From assembly GCA_009926065.1 (NCBI GenBank), contig RFPP01000017.1:1-42071 (forward strand): 42,071 bases of DNA, read 5' to 3'. The DNA comes from Flavobacteriaceae bacterium. Its GTDB lineage: Bacteria; Bacteroidota; Bacteroidia; Flavobacteriales; Flavobacteriaceae. The notes under the pieces are model-generated. The model was not told the origin of the DNA, did no database searches, and worked only from the letters and a program-made list of their open reading frames with translations. Of the stretch, positions 15,864 to 26,000 are shown piece by piece; the first letter of the stretch is position 1, and the number at the start of each line of letters is the position of its first letter. A program made the position numbers and the translations under genes.

Positions 15864-16439
15864 ATGGAATTCGATTTAAAAGAAATTGCCACGGTTGGAA
15901 TGGTACTTTTTGCAGTAATTGATATTGTAGGAACTATTCCTATTATTGTGAATTTAAGAAATAAACACGGACATATTGAATCTGAGAAAGCCTCAATTGT
16001 TGCTGGGGTTATTATGATTGTGTTTTTATTTGCAGGGGAAAGTCTTTTAAAACTTATTGGAATTGATGTAAATTCATTTGCAGTCGCGGGGTCATTTGTA
16101 TTATTTTTTTTGGCATTAGAAATGATATTAGGAATTCGTATTTATCGCGATGAAGAAGCGAGTTCGGCATCTATTGTCCCGATTGCATTTCCATTAATTG
16201 CTGGGGCTGGAACAATGACTACATTGCTTTCATTGAAAGCTCAATTTTCTACAGAAAATATTTTAGTTGCTATTTTATTTAATATTTTAATTGTATATAT
16301 TGTACTAAAATCATCTGCAAAAATTGAAAAAATGTTAGGAAAAAACGGTTTAGGTGTTATCAGAAAAACGTTCGGAATTGTCCTTTTAGCAATTGCTGTT
16401 AAATTATTTGCCAGTAATGTTAAAGGTTTATTTATGTAG
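15864..16439 (+). CDS. MarC family (UPF0056) integral membrane protein
   Basis: Inner-membrane protein of 191 residues with about six hydrophobic helices. The N-terminal part reads TVGMVLFAVIDIVGTIPIIV and the middle has the conserved AFPLIAGAGTMTTLLSL segment of the family. It is a normal-length member. Despite the name, E. coli MarC does not confer multiple antibiotic resistance and the function of the family is unknown. It is followed at 38 bp by a small two-helix membrane protein and then a FAD oxidoreductase, all in the same direction, suggesting one transcript. Confidence 0.92.
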   Translation: MEFDLKEIATVGMVLFAVIDIVGTIPIIVNLRNKHGHIESEKASIVAGVIMIVFLFAGESLLKLIGIDVNSFAVAGSFVLFFLALEMILGIRIYRDEEASSASIVPIAFPLIAGAGTMTTLLSLKAQFSTENILVAILFNILIVYIVLKSSAKIEKMLGKNGLGVIRKTFGIVLLAIAVKLFASNVKGLFM

Positions 16440-16477
16440 GTAATTTTTAGTATTTTTACATCCTAAATACATAAGTA

Positions 16478-16672
16478 ATGAAGATTTTTACATTAATATT
16501 AGTAGTTATTGCCTTAGCGCTAATTATTTTTAATATCACTTTGCTTGATTACTCGAATTTATTTAACAGTAAAAATTCGATAGCTTTAATAGGAATTGTA
16601 GCCTCAATTTGTGCTGTTTTAATTCTATTAATTTTTAGAATGTCTAAAAAAATAGAAGAGCGTTCTAAATAA
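16478..16672 (+). CDS. Small two-helix membrane protein, function unknown
   Basis: A 64-residue protein with two hydrophobic segments (about 4-22, and 35-53 ending VLILLIFRM), a polar loop DYSNLFNSKNS between them and a basic/acidic C-terminal tail KKIEERSK. I do not recognise a family. Its placement 38 bp after marC and 7 bp before the FAD oxidoreductase, plus an ATG after an AAGTA stretch, supports it as a real gene. The tail orientation suggests both termini in the cytoplasm. Confidence 0.75.
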   Translation: MKIFTLILVVIALALIIFNITLLDYSNLFNSKNSIALIGIVASICAVLILLIFRMSKKIEERSK

Positions 16673-16679
16673 TTCTTCT

Positions 16680-17288
16680 ATGTACAATACCTTAATTATT
16701 GGCGGCGGAGTTTCAGGAATGTCCTGCGCACTTGTTTTAGGTTCGGCAGTTAAAAAACCTTTTGCAGCCGATAAAAAAATCGGAATTATTACTCATCAAA
16801 AATCATCTTCGTTACAAGAAGCCCTATTTAATAATGCTTACGGTATTCCAGCCGGTACTTTAGGCAGTGATTTATTAAAAGATAGCATCAAACAATTATC
16901 CAAATTATACCCACATATTGATCAAATTGAAGGTGAAAAAGTAATCCGAATTGAAGGTGAATTTCCAAATTTTTTAGTCGTTACCAATAAAAATTCCTAT
17001 GTAAGCAATCTGATTGTAGTTGCCGTTGGTTATTCTAATACTTTTGACATTCAAGGGTTGATGGAATTTGTGGAAACACATAAAAAGTCTATTCCTGAAA
17101 AACATCGAATCCAGCTAAAAAACATCGATCATCTTGTAAATAAAGGAATTTATGTGGCCGGAACACTTGCTGGTTGGAGAAGTCAACTATCAATTGCTGC
17201 TGGAAGTGGCGCTGCGGTAGCAACTGATATTTTAACATTGTGGAATAATGGAATTCAATCTCAAAGTCACGATAAAATTCAAAAATAA
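16680..17288 (+). CDS. Short FAD-dependent oxidoreductase, thioredoxin-reductase-like
   Basis: A 202-residue protein with an N-terminal dinucleotide-binding fold, YNTLIIGGGVSGMSCALVLG, and a C-terminal FAD-closing segment, GIYVAGTLAGWRSQLSIAAGSGAAVATDI. Both are as in thioredoxin reductase-like pyridine nucleotide-disulphide oxidoreductases. It lacks the inserted NADPH domain and the CxxC redox pair (standard enzymes are above 300 residues); the single cysteine is in GMSCALV. It could be an FAD-binding protein with other electron donors, or a regulator. It begins 7 bp after the small membrane protein and converges with the S41 peptidase gene. No frameshift is visible, so the shortness looks genuine. 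Confidence 0.82.
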   Translation: MYNTLIIGGGVSGMSCALVLGSAVKKPFAADKKIGIITHQKSSSLQEALFNNAYGIPAGTLGSDLLKDSIKQLSKLYPHIDQIEGEKVIRIEGEFPNFLVVTNKNSYVSNLIVVAVGYSNTFDIQGLMEFVETHKKSIPEKHRIQLKNIDHLVNKGIYVAGTLAGWRSQLSIAAGSGAAVATDILTLWNNGIQSQSHDKIQK

Positions 17289-17296
17289 GCAGAATC

Positions 17297-18871
17297 TTAT
17301 TTTAAAGTTTGTACTTTTTTAATCATCGAATCCTCTTTGAGTAGTAACGAATAGTAATCATTTTCTCCTAATAATTGTCTTACAAATTCAGCCGTTAAAT
17401 ATCTTTTTACTAGTTTTTTGTCTTTTTCTAGCTTAAGATCTAAGCCGTTTTTAGACAAATATTTTTTGAAATTTTCAAAATAAATATCCGATTTTTCAAG
17501 TTTCGAAACTAGTTGAGTTATTTTCAACCCTTGAAATTGCTTTCTGCTTTTGTCTAATTCTTCAAAAACATAATAACCAGTCGCTCCCGATTGCATTAAA
17601 TAAATTACTTTTTCATCACCTTGCTCAACTTCTATAGGAACAAAAATGTCGGGCACAATCCCGCCCCCGCCATATACAATTTTGCCTTTTGGAGTTTTAT
17701 ATTTCAGCTTTAAATCGACTTTTATACTATCTTTTTTATACAATTCTCCATTACTCAATCGCTTGTCGAAATCGCTGTAATAATCATTTATGCCTTTTTG
17801 ATATGGCTTTTGAATTGAGCGCCCCGTTGGAGTGTAATATCTAGCAATGGTTAGTCGAACCGCAGATCCGTCTTGGAAATTCATTTCTCTTTGAACTAAG
17901 CCTTTCCCAAAAGAACGTCGGCCAATAACAGTTCCTCTATCATTATCTTGAATTGCCCCAGCTAAAATTTCACTAGCTGAAGCAGAACTTTCATTTATAA
18001 GAATATAAACTTTTCCTGTTTCAAATTCACCGTCGTCAGTGGCATAAGTCTTTTCTATTTTGCCTTTTTTATTTTTTGTAAAAACAATCAATTGCTTATC
18101 TTTTAATAATTCATCGGCAATTTCAGCAGCAATTTCCATATAGCCTCCGCCATTATCACGAACATCTATTACTAATGATTTTGCTCCTAGTTGTTTTAAT
18201 TTAAGTAGTCCATTTTTAAATTCATCGTGGGTAGTTTCTGCAAATCGATTTATTTTGATATATCCGAGTGTTGAATTTATCATTACGGTTGCTGCAACAC
18301 TTTGAATAGCTACTACATCTCGTTGTAGTTTAATTTGCATTTTTTTGTTTTCGCTTTTTCTATAAATGGTAAGCGCAACATCTGTACCTATTTCTCCTTT
18401 TAAACGCGAATATAAATCTTCTGTAGTAAGTTTTCTTCCAAATAATTTTTCTTTATTAGCATACAAAATTCTATCTCCAGATATAATTCCAGCATTTTCA
18501 GATGGGCCTCCAGCTACAGGATTTACAACGGCAATAGTATCGTTTAACATATAAAAATTAATCCCTATCCCCACAAAGTCTCCTTTCATGGTCTCTGCAA
18601 GTAGTTTTTGTTCTAATTTTGGTACATAAACTGAATGTGGGTCTAATTTATCAAGAATATTTGACGCTGCTAAATCAACTATTGAGTCGGTATTTACTTT
18701 ATCAACATACTCTTTATCAATAAAGTCAATTAATTTGTTAAGCTTGTTTCTGTGATTATCTGAAGCGGAAAAATTACCTTGTTGAGGAAAATTAAGAGTC
18801 GCTCCTAGCACTACTCCTAATGCTAAAGTTCCAAAAAATAAAACGGGATAATAATTGGGGTTGATTTTCAT
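17297..18871 (-). CDS. S41 family C-terminal processing peptidase (CtpA-like)
   Basis: Periplasmic serine protease of 524 residues. An N-terminal signal/anchor helix (about 8-26, VLFFGTLALGVVLGATLNF) precedes a PDZ domain (about 95-180, with GIGINFYM and GPSENAGIISGDRILYAN). The S41 catalytic domain has serine in NESSASASEILAGAI and lysine in RRSFGKGLVQ, the Ser-Lys dyad. A C-terminal extension (about 400-524) is rich in Lys and Leu. It is the third gene of the hupE-like/dCMP deaminase/protease unit, starting 3 bp after the deaminase. Substrates are unknown; Bacteroidota carry several such proteases. Confidence 0.94.
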   Translation of the reverse strand: MKINPNYYPVLFFGTLALGVVLGATLNFPQQGNFSASDNHRNKLNKLIDFIDKEYVDKVNTDSIVDLAASNILDKLDPHSVYVPKLEQKLLAETMKGDFVGIGINFYMLNDTIAVVNPVAGGPSENAGIISGDRILYANKEKLFGRKLTTEDLYSRLKGEIGTDVALTIYRKSENKKMQIKLQRDVVAIQSVAATVMINSTLGYIKINRFAETTHDEFKNGLLKLKQLGAKSLVIDVRDNGGGYMEIAAEIADELLKDKQLIVFTKNKKGKIEKTYATDDGEFETGKVYILINESSASASEILAGAIQDNDRGTVIGRRSFGKGLVQREMNFQDGSAVRLTIARYYTPTGRSIQKPYQKGINDYYSDFDKRLSNGELYKKDSIKVDLKLKYKTPKGKIVYGGGGIVPDIFVPIEVEQGDEKVIYLMQSGATGYYVFEELDKSRKQFQGLKITQLVSKLEKSDIYFENFKKYLSKNGLDLKLEKDKKLVKRYLTAEFVRQLLGENDYYSLLLKEDSMIKKVQTLK

Positions 18872-18874
18872 TTA

Positions 18875-19303
18875 TTAATCTAAATCCGAAATTTGTTCTA
18901 CTTCTATTCCAGCTTTAATTAAAAATTGAAGTCCCGAATCATCACGATAACCATTTTGATAAACTACTCTTTTAATCCCAGATTGGTGAATTAGTTTACT
19001 ACATTCTCTACAAGGCGAAAGGGTAACATAAAGGGTTGCCCCATCACACGATTGAGTGGAACGAGCTACTTTTAAAATCGCATTTGCTTCAGCGTGAAGT
19101 ACAAACCATTGGGTTAATCCTTCTTCATCTTCGCAACAATTTTCAAATCCTGATGGGGTTCCATTATATCCATCGGAAATAATCATTTTGTCGCGAACAA
19201 TTATTGCCCCTACTTGACGGCGTTTACAATAAGAAAGTTGACCCCATTCAGAGGCCATTCGAAGATAGGCTTTGTCGTATTTATTTAATTTCTTTTTTTC
19301 CAT
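18875..19303 (-). CDS. Deoxycytidylate (dCMP) deaminase family protein
   Basis: Zinc-dependent deaminase converting dCMP to dUMP for dTTP synthesis. I start it at 19303 (MEKKKLNKYDKAYLRMASEW, 142 residues); this leaves a 1-bp gap after the upstream stop codon, while an ATG at 19330 would overlap it by 26 bp. Zinc/catalytic residues are HAEANAI and PCRECSKLI. The YNGTPSGFENCCEDE loop is the dCMP deaminase (ComEB-like) substrate signature. It is the middle gene of a tight three-gene unit. Zinc site and length are complete. Confidence 0.93.
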   Translation of the reverse strand: MEKKKLNKYDKAYLRMASEWGQLSYCKRRQVGAIIVRDKMIISDGYNGTPSGFENCCEDEEGLTQWFVLHAEANAILKVARSTQSCDGATLYVTLSPCRECSKLIHQSGIKRVVYQNGYRDDSGLQFLIKAGIEVEQISDLD

Positions 19304-19304
19304 T

Positions 19305-19898
19305 TTACCTAATCCAAATTTTACTTTCAATTATCATTGGCAAAACTACACCAATTACAAATGAAGACATCACTAAAGTCCAATCTCTTTTTGAAAATCT
19401 AAAAAGTGTTTGCACACAATAGGCTGCTATTAATGATACTAAAACAACTATAATCTGTGCAACTTCAATTCCAGTTGCGAATTCTAAAAGCGGAAGTAAT
19501 TTTGAATCTGTGGCTCCTCCAATAATTGATTTAAAATATGTTGCAAATCCTAAACCATGAATTATTCCAAAAAATAATGTGATAACCCCAATAACGCTTA
19601 TGCTTTGGTTTTTCGCTGATTTTCCTGCTGTAAATAAGTGAAAAAATGCCGTAATTAATATCGTGATTGGTATTAAAAATTCTATAATATCCACTTTAAC
19701 AACCATAATTTCATAAACTGAAAGGATCAATGCTAAGGTGTGACCAAATGTGAATAAGGAAACTAGAAGTAAGACTTTTTTCCAATCTTTAAAAACAAAT
19801 GGAACGCTTAATGAAATTAAAAATAATACGTGATCGTAAGAAAAAATATTTAGTACATGACGCATTCCAACCTCAAAATAAATCCAAAAATCCGACAT
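19305..19898 (-). CDS. HupE/UreJ-like membrane protein
   Basis: A 197-residue membrane protein with about six hydrophobic segments. Conserved polar residues lie in GMRHVLNIFSYDHVLFLISL, LFTFGHTLALILS and FGIIHGLGFATYF, matching the HupE_UreJ_2 type family (putative Ni/Co transport). No hydrogenase or urease gene is in the window, so a nickel role is not supported by context. It starts a unit with dCMP deaminase and an S41 protease. A TAAGTTTG -7 element is 25 bp upstream. Confidence 0.87.
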   Translation of the reverse strand: MSDFWIYFEVGMRHVLNIFSYDHVLFLISLSVPFVFKDWKKVLLLVSLFTFGHTLALILSVYEIMVVKVDIIEFLIPITILITAFFHLFTAGKSAKNQSISVIGVITLFFGIIHGLGFATYFKSIIGGATDSKLLPLLEFATGIEVAQIIVVLVSLIAAYCVQTLFRFSKRDWTLVMSSFVIGVVLPMIIESKIWIR

Positions 19899-19923
19899 AA
19901 GTAATGTTTTAGAGATTTAATGT

Positions 19924-19931
19924 CAAACTTA
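19924..19931 (-). promoter_or_regulatory. -7 element for the hupE-like/deaminase/protease unit
   Basis: TAAGTTTG on the minus strand lies 25 bp before the ATG at 19898. No TTG is present at the -33 distance. Confidence 0.4.
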
Positions 19932-19994
19932 CGAATTATTTTGAAAATAAAAGAAATGGATTTTAGCTTTAGGATAATTTGAAAAAAATCGAAA

Positions 19995-21014
19995 TTAATA
20001 CTTACTTAATTTTGCAAGACGCATGAATTCTTCTGCTTTATTAACCATATTGATGCTTCCACAGAAAAATGGTACTCTTTCATGCAATTCTTTTGGTTGA
20101 ATTTCCATAATTCTAGTAAATCCATCCGAAGCTTTTCCTCCTGCTTGTTCGGCAATAAAAGCCATTGGATTGCATTCGTATAACAATCTTAGTTTCCCTT
20201 TTGGAGATTTTGAACTAGTTGGATATATGTAAATTCCTCCTTTAATCATATTTCTATGGAAATCAGATACCAAACTTCCTATATATCTTGAGGTATAGGG
20301 CCTATCACCTTCTTCGGTTTGACAATATTTAATATAATCTTTAACTCCTTGCGGAAAATGAGTGTAATTTCCTTCATTTATAGAATAAATATTCCCGTCT
20401 TCTGCAAATTTCATATTAGGATGTGAAAGATAAAAAGTTCCAATGGCAGGGTTAAGTGTAAATCCGTTTACCCCGTCACCAGTAGTATAAACTAACATGG
20501 TTGATGTTCCATATATTACATAACCGGCAGCAACCTGATTAATTCCTTGTTGAAGAAAATCTTCGATTGAAACTGGTGTTCCCACAGCCGAAACTCTTCT
20601 ATACACAGAAAATATTGTACCTAAAGAAACATTTACATCAATGTTAGATGACCCGTCAAGTGGATCCATTAATACAACATATTTATTATTGTGACAATTA
20701 TCGTTACCTGCTACAGTAATAAAATCATCATTTTCCTCAGATGCAATTCCACAAACAATTTCTCTATTTATTAATGTTTGTATAAAAATCTCATTGGCAT
20801 ATACATCTAACTTTTGTTGATCTTCACCTTGAATATTTTGATCCCCAGCAGCACCAATAATATCAACTAATCCGGCTTTATTTACTTTATAATTAACCAC
20901 TTTTGCTGCTAATCGGATAGAATTAATTATTCTTGATAGTTCTCCCGACGAATATTGAAATGAATTTTGATTTTCAATGATAAATTCCCCCAGTGTTCTA
21001 TTGCGTTGTTCCAT
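19995..21014 (-). CDS. fbp: Fructose-1,6-bisphosphatase class 1
   Basis: Gluconeogenic enzyme hydrolysing fructose 1,6-bisphosphate to fructose 6-phosphate. I choose ATG 21014 ([16 protein letters not shown], 339 residues), which fits the family start; an in-frame ATG at 21044 would reach the probable promoter (CAAATATC at 21042-21049, one mismatch to the reversed -7 box). The metal-binding motif [20 protein letters not shown] is intact. [20 protein letters not shown] is the substrate segment. Divergent from the acetyltransferase-aspartate kinase unit with 172 bp between starts. Confidence 0.96.
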   Translation of the reverse strand: MEQRNRTLGEFIIENQNSFQYSSGELSRIINSIRLAAKVVNYKVNKAGLVDIIGAAGDQNIQGEDQQKLDVYANEIFIQTLINREIVCGIASEENDDFITVAGNDNCHNNKYVVLMDPLDGSSNIDVNVSLGTIFSVYRRVSAVGTPVSIEDFLQQGINQVAAGYVIYGTSTMLVYTTGDGVNGFTLNPAIGTFYLSHPNMKFAEDGNIYSINEGNYTHFPQGVKDYIKYCQTEEGDRPYTSRYIGSLVSDFHRNMIKGGIYIYPTSSKSPKGKLRLLYECNPMAFIAEQAGGKASDGFTRIMEIQPKELHERVPFFCGSINMVNKAEEFMRLAKLSKY

Positions 21015-21100
21015 TACTATATCGTTGTAGTTAATTTTACACAAATATCGTTATTTTTGTGATAATGCCCTGAAATTTCTTAGATAGTTTATCATATTTG

Positions 21101-21108
21101 TATATTTG
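21101..21108 (+). promoter_or_regulatory. -7 element for the acetyltransferase-aspartate kinase unit
   Basis: TATATTTG lies 78 bp before ATG 21187 and predicts a leader of about 74 nt. No TTG is found 17-23 bp upstream. Confidence 0.4.
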
Positions 21109-21186
21109 CCTATAAATTAGGATCTGAATTACAAAAAAACTGTTTTTCAAGTTTCTGATAAAAATTCAACACCAAAAAATCAGATT

Positions 21187-21675
21187 ATGAACATAAGAAA
21201 AGGGAGAATTGAAGATATGCCTGCTGTTTTAAGACTTATAAAAGAATTAGCAGCTTTTGAAAAAGAACCAGATGCAGTTGAAGTAACTATTTCAGACCTA
21301 GAACGAGATGGATTTGGCGAAAGTCCATTGTTTCATACTTTTATAGCCGAAGAAAACCAAGAAATTATTGGAATGGCTTTGTATTATTACCGATATTCAA
21401 CATGGAAAGGCAAAACAATTCACCTCGAAGACTTGATTGTTAAGGAAGAAAAAAGAGGTTCTGGTTTGGGATTCAAATTGTATTCTGAGGTAATTGCTCA
21501 AGGCAAATGTGATAATGTGCGAAGAATTGAGTGGAATGTTTTGGATTGGAATACCCCTGCAATTGAATTTTATGAAAAAACAGGAGCTAAGGTTCTTAAA
21601 GATTGGCTTGTGGCACAAATGGACGAAAAAGGGATTGATACTTTTTTAGAAAAAAACAAAATACAATTATCTTAA
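21187..21675 (+). CDS. GNAT acetyltransferase resembling spermidine/thialysine N-acetyltransferase
   Basis: Cytoplasmic acetyl-CoA-dependent N-acetyltransferase of 162 residues. The sequence resembles eukaryotic SSAT/SSAT2 through its length: LRLIKELAAFEKEP, LERDGFGESPLFHTFIAEE, YYYRYSTWKGKTIHLEDL and EWNVLDWNTPAIEFYEKTGA. The acetyl-CoA loop is EEKRGSGLG. The substrate could be a polyamine, thialysine or another small amine. It ends 3 bp before the aspartate kinase start, so the two are almost certainly co-transcribed. A link to lysine-related amines is inference from the neighbour. Confidence 0.88.
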   Translation: MNIRKGRIEDMPAVLRLIKELAAFEKEPDAVEVTISDLERDGFGESPLFHTFIAEENQEIIGMALYYYRYSTWKGKTIHLEDLIVKEEKRGSGLGFKLYSEVIAQGKCDNVRRIEWNVLDWNTPAIEFYEKTGAKVLKDWLVAQMDEKGIDTFLEKNKIQLS

Positions 21676-21678
21676 GAA

Positions 21679-22938
21679 ATGAGAATATTTAAATTTGGAG
21701 GTGCATCGGTAAAAGATGCAGAAGGAATTAGAAACGTTCATAGCGTTTTACAAACTGTTGGTTTTGAAGATGTTTTGTTAGTAATTTCAGCAATGGGAAA
21801 AACCACTAACGCGCTAGAGGTAGTAATTAAAAACTATTTTGAAAAATCTCCTGAGTTGCAATCGTCAATTCAAGAAGTTAAAAAATACCACAACCAAATT
21901 CTTTTGGATCTATTTGATGACGAAAAAAATATTGTTTTTAAGGATGTAAATATATTATTTTCTGAGATGGATCATTTTATTAGTCAGAATAAATCCCCTA
22001 ATTATAATTTTGTTTATGACCAAATTGTGAGTTTTGGCGAATTAATTTCTACAACAATTATTAGTCACTATATGGAATTCATGGGGATAAAAACCCAATG
22101 GATTGATGTTAGAAATTTAATTAAAACAGATAATAATTATCGTGATGCCAACGTAGATTGGGACACTACTCAAAAATTAATTTCTAAAAACGTTAAGAAA
22201 AAAACACTAAATGTAACTCAAGGTTTTCTCGGTTCAGATGAAAATAATTTTACCACTACTTTAGGCCGAGAAGGATCAGATTATTCTGCTGCGATTTTTG
22301 CTTACTGCCTGAATGCTCAAAGTGTTACGATTTGGAAAGATGTTCCTGGAGTAATGAATGCAGATCCTCGTTATTTTGAAAATGCACGATTATTAAATCA
22401 AATTTCCTATCGTGAAGCTATCGAATTGGCGTTTTACGGAGCAACCGTAATTCACCCCAAAACACTTCAACCGCTTCAAAAAAAAGAAATTCCGTTATTT
22501 GTTAAATCGTTTTTAAATCCAAAATTATCTGGAACCTGTGTTTCTAAAGGAATGGATCTAGATCCTCACTTACCTTGTTTTATATTAAAGAAAAATCAAT
22601 TATTACTTTCTTTATCTTCCATAGATTTTTCATTTATTATGGAGGAAAATATAAGTGAAATATTTGCGCTTTTACATCAATATAAAATGAAAGTGAGTTT
22701 AATACAGAATTCGGCAATTAGTTTTTCTGTTTGTATTGATGATAAATTTGGTAATTTTAACTCCCTTAAATCGGTTCTATCAAAGAAGTTTAGAATCTCC
22801 TATAACGAAAATGTTTCTCTTTTCACCATTCGTCATTTTGATCAAAAAGCAGCACAAATTGTTGAAAAAAACAAAGTGGTTTTATTAAAACAGGTGAGTA
22901 GAGAAACCATGCAAATTATCACAAAAGAGGAAAATTAA
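21679..22938 (+). CDS. lysC: Aspartate kinase (monofunctional)
   Basis: Phosphorylates L-aspartate, the first step to lysine, threonine and methionine. The 419-residue protein begins MRIFKFGGASVKDAEGIRNV, where KFGGAS is the nucleotide-binding motif. The kinase domain (1-285) includes TTLGREGSDYSAAIFAYCL and VTIWKDVPGVMNADPR. The C-terminal part (about 300-415) corresponds to a regulatory ACT region that is divergent in sequence. Length fits monofunctional enzymes. Which amino acid feeds back on it cannot be read here. The symbol is a convenience, as Bacteroidota also have fused ThrA enzymes. Confidence 0.93.
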   Translation: MRIFKFGGASVKDAEGIRNVHSVLQTVGFEDVLLVISAMGKTTNALEVVIKNYFEKSPELQSSIQEVKKYHNQILLDLFDDEKNIVFKDVNILFSEMDHFISQNKSPNYNFVYDQIVSFGELISTTIISHYMEFMGIKTQWIDVRNLIKTDNNYRDANVDWDTTQKLISKNVKKKTLNVTQGFLGSDENNFTTTLGREGSDYSAAIFAYCLNAQSVTIWKDVPGVMNADPRYFENARLLNQISYREAIELAFYGATVIHPKTLQPLQKKEIPLFVKSFLNPKLSGTCVSKGMDLDPHLPCFILKKNQLLLSLSSIDFSFIMEENISEIFALLHQYKMKVSLIQNSAISFSVCIDDKFGNFNSLKSVLSKKFRISYNENVSLFTIRHFDQKAAQIVEKNKVVLLKQVSRETMQIITKEEN

Positions 22939-22969
22939 GCTCGCGTTTTAGTTATTGAAAATTCAAATC

Positions 22970-23001
22970 TTGGCTTTTTCAAACAAAACACACTACTTTT
23001 G
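22970..23001 (+). promoter_or_regulatory. Promoter of the 1136-residue outer-membrane protein gene
   Basis: TTG (22970-22972), a 21-bp spacer and TACTTTTG (22994-23001) form a complete Bacteroidota promoter. Start near 23006, leader about 18 nt. It lies in the 85-bp gap after aspartate kinase, so the gene can be expressed separately. Confidence 0.7.
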
Positions 23002-23023
23002 AAGTCTGTGCGTTATACTTGTT

Positions 23024-26000
23024 ATGTTGAAAAAGTTATTATACTTACTATTGTTTATTTCATTTTCAGGGCTCAGAGCTCAAGAATTTTCCACGCACTA
23101 TAAAATAAAAAAAATAATACCATCTAAAAACGGGGTTAAGCTTGATAGTGTGAGTATAAATTCTAGTTTTTTTAAACTAGAAAATAAAGAAGGTAAACCT
23201 ATTGACTCTACGCTTTATAAAATTGATTTTCAAAGAAGTTTCCTTTTATTTAATGAAAATTTCCCGTTTTTTAATGATACCTTAATAGCTCGATTTTTAA
23301 AATTTCCTGATTTCTTAACCAAAGAATATAGAATTTACGATAAAACCCGAGTAGTAAGTAACGATGCGAGTTTAGGTGATTTATATAAAGTAAATTTTGT
23401 AAATAATAAAAAATATATTCCATTTGATGGATTAACAACTAGTGGAAGTTTAACTCGTGGAGTGACCATTGGAAATAACCAAAATTCTGTATTAAATTCT
23501 GCTTTAGACCTACAAATTTCTGGAAAAATATCCGATAAAGTTACATTAAAGGCTTCTATTCAAGACAATAATATTCCTTTTCAAGAAAGTGGATATTCTC
23601 AAAGACTTGATGAATTTGATCAAATATTTATTGAATTAACTTCAAATAAATGGAATATTAGGGCGGGTGATTTATTTTTAGAAAATAGGAATTCAAAGTT
23701 TTTAAATTTCAATAAAAAAATACAAGGACTATCTTCTCGATTTGAATTTGGAAACAATAATTCAAAAACTTCGGTCTTTGGTGCAGCTGCATTAGTAAGA
23801 GGAAAATATGCGAAAAGTACTTTTGTAGGTCAAGAAGGAAATCAGGGACCCTATAAATTAAGGGGTTCCAACGGAGAATTATATGTTTTAATTGTTTCTG
23901 GTTCTGAGCGCGTTTATGTAAATGGAATTCTACTATCTCGAGGAGAAAACAGTGATTATGTTATCGATTATAATGCTGGCGAAATTAAATTTACTTCTCT
24001 TTTCGCTATTACTTCCGAAATGAGAATTTTAATAGAATATCAATATTCAGATAGAAATTACAATAGTTTTATTACTTATGCCGGTGCATCACAGGAACAG
24101 GAAAAATGGAGTTTGGAAGGTTATTTATATTCTGAAAGTGATATGAAAAATCAACCTTTACAACAAAATTTATCTACTGACCAAATTCAAACATTAGTAA
24201 ATGCGGGCGATGACACTAATTTAATGTTTGCTCCCTCAGCCTATCAAGACACTTATTCAGAAAATAAAATTCTATATAAAAAAACAATAATTAATGGAGT
24301 TTCGGTTTTTATATATTCTAATATTTCAACGGATGAGTTATATAATGTTAAATTTTCATTAGTTGGTAACAATATGGGGAACTATGTGCTTTCAAGTTCT
24401 TCAGCCATAGGTAAAATATACCAATATGTAGCGCCTGTAAATGGAATTCCACAAGGTAATTATGACCCAATTGTGAGATTAATAGCTCCCACAAAACTAC
24501 AAATAGCTACCGTTTTGGGAAAATTTAACCCTTCAGAAAAAACTAGTGTAGATTTTGAAATTGGTGTTAGCAATAATGACAATAACTTATTTTCTTCAAT
24601 TGATGATTCTGACAATCAGGGTGTTGCGGGAAAAATAAACTACAATCAACGCTTATTTTCTAAAAAATGGAAATTAGATTTTTTTGCCAATTACCAAGTA
24701 ATTCAAAAACAATATAAAACTATAGAGCGATTATTTAATATTGAATTCAATAGAGATTGGAATTTAAATAACCCTACAGGTACACAAAGTTATCTGATTT
24801 CTGGATTGCATTTTAAACTACCCGAAAAAGGTGATATTACGTATCAATTTGAAAATTTAGGTTTTAAAGAAAGCTTTTCCGGGAATCGTCATGTATTAAA
24901 TGGCTCTGTGAATTTAAAAAAATGGAATATTAAAAATGAAGGCAGCTTTTTGAAAAGCGAGGGTAATTATTCCACTTCTGTTTTTTTTAGAAATCAAACG
25001 CAAGTAAAATATAATTATAAAAAAAATTGGGTAGGTTCTTCAATAAGATTAGAAAACAATCAAGAAAAATTAAAGTCAACCAATTTATTTTCTTCATTGA
25101 GTCAAAAATTTACAGAATTTGGTGGATTTATTGGTCGAGGGGATAGCACAAAAATTTATGTAGAATTGGGTTACCTAAATAGAACAAATGATAGTATTCA
25201 AAATGGAATTTTAAAACGAGTAAATAATTCTCAATCCTATTATTTAAAATCCAAATTGATAAAATCTGCCACTCGAGATTTATCTGTATTTGTTAATTAT
25301 AGAAATTTAAAATTTACTGATTTATCAAAACCCGCAGAGCCTTCATTAAACTCGAGAGTGTTATACAATGATCGCTTTTTAAATCAATTAATTCAGCTCA
25401 CTACTGCTTATGAAACCAACTCTGGAGCTATTGCCCAACAAGAATTCACTTACCTTGAGGTTGAACCGGGACGCGGAATTTACTCTTGGAGTGATTATAA
25501 TAACAATGGAATTCAAGACCTTGAGGAGTTTCAAGTAGCCGTTTTTATAGACCAAGCAAAATACATCCGTATCTTTTTACCCAATCAGATTTACCTGAAA
25601 ACTCATCAAAATAAATTCTCCCAATCAGTAACAATTAATATGAATCAATGGCAAAATGAAACTGGAATTAAGCGTTTTTTATCCCATTTTTTTAATCAAA
25701 CGGCGTTTATTAATGAAAGAAAAATAAAACGTCTTGGTGACAATTTTGATTTTAATCCATTTAGCTCTTTCAATACCAATTTACTGGGACTAAATTCAAG
25801 TTTAAGAAATAGTTTGTTTTATAATAGAGGTAAACAAAAACACTCAATGACCTACACTTTTAATTATGGAAGAATAAAAAATTTACTTTCTGTTGGTTCT
25901 CAGGAAAATATAAATCAATCAAATCAATTTCAATACACGCATTTATATAAAAAAAATTGGTTGTTAAATTTAGGTTCAAAAACTATTAATACTGAGATGG

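Noticed and set aside
16478..16672. Small protein as a phage holin or toxin
   Set aside because: Two hydrophobic helices alone are not evidence; the context is marC and an oxidoreductase, with no phage or antitoxin gene.
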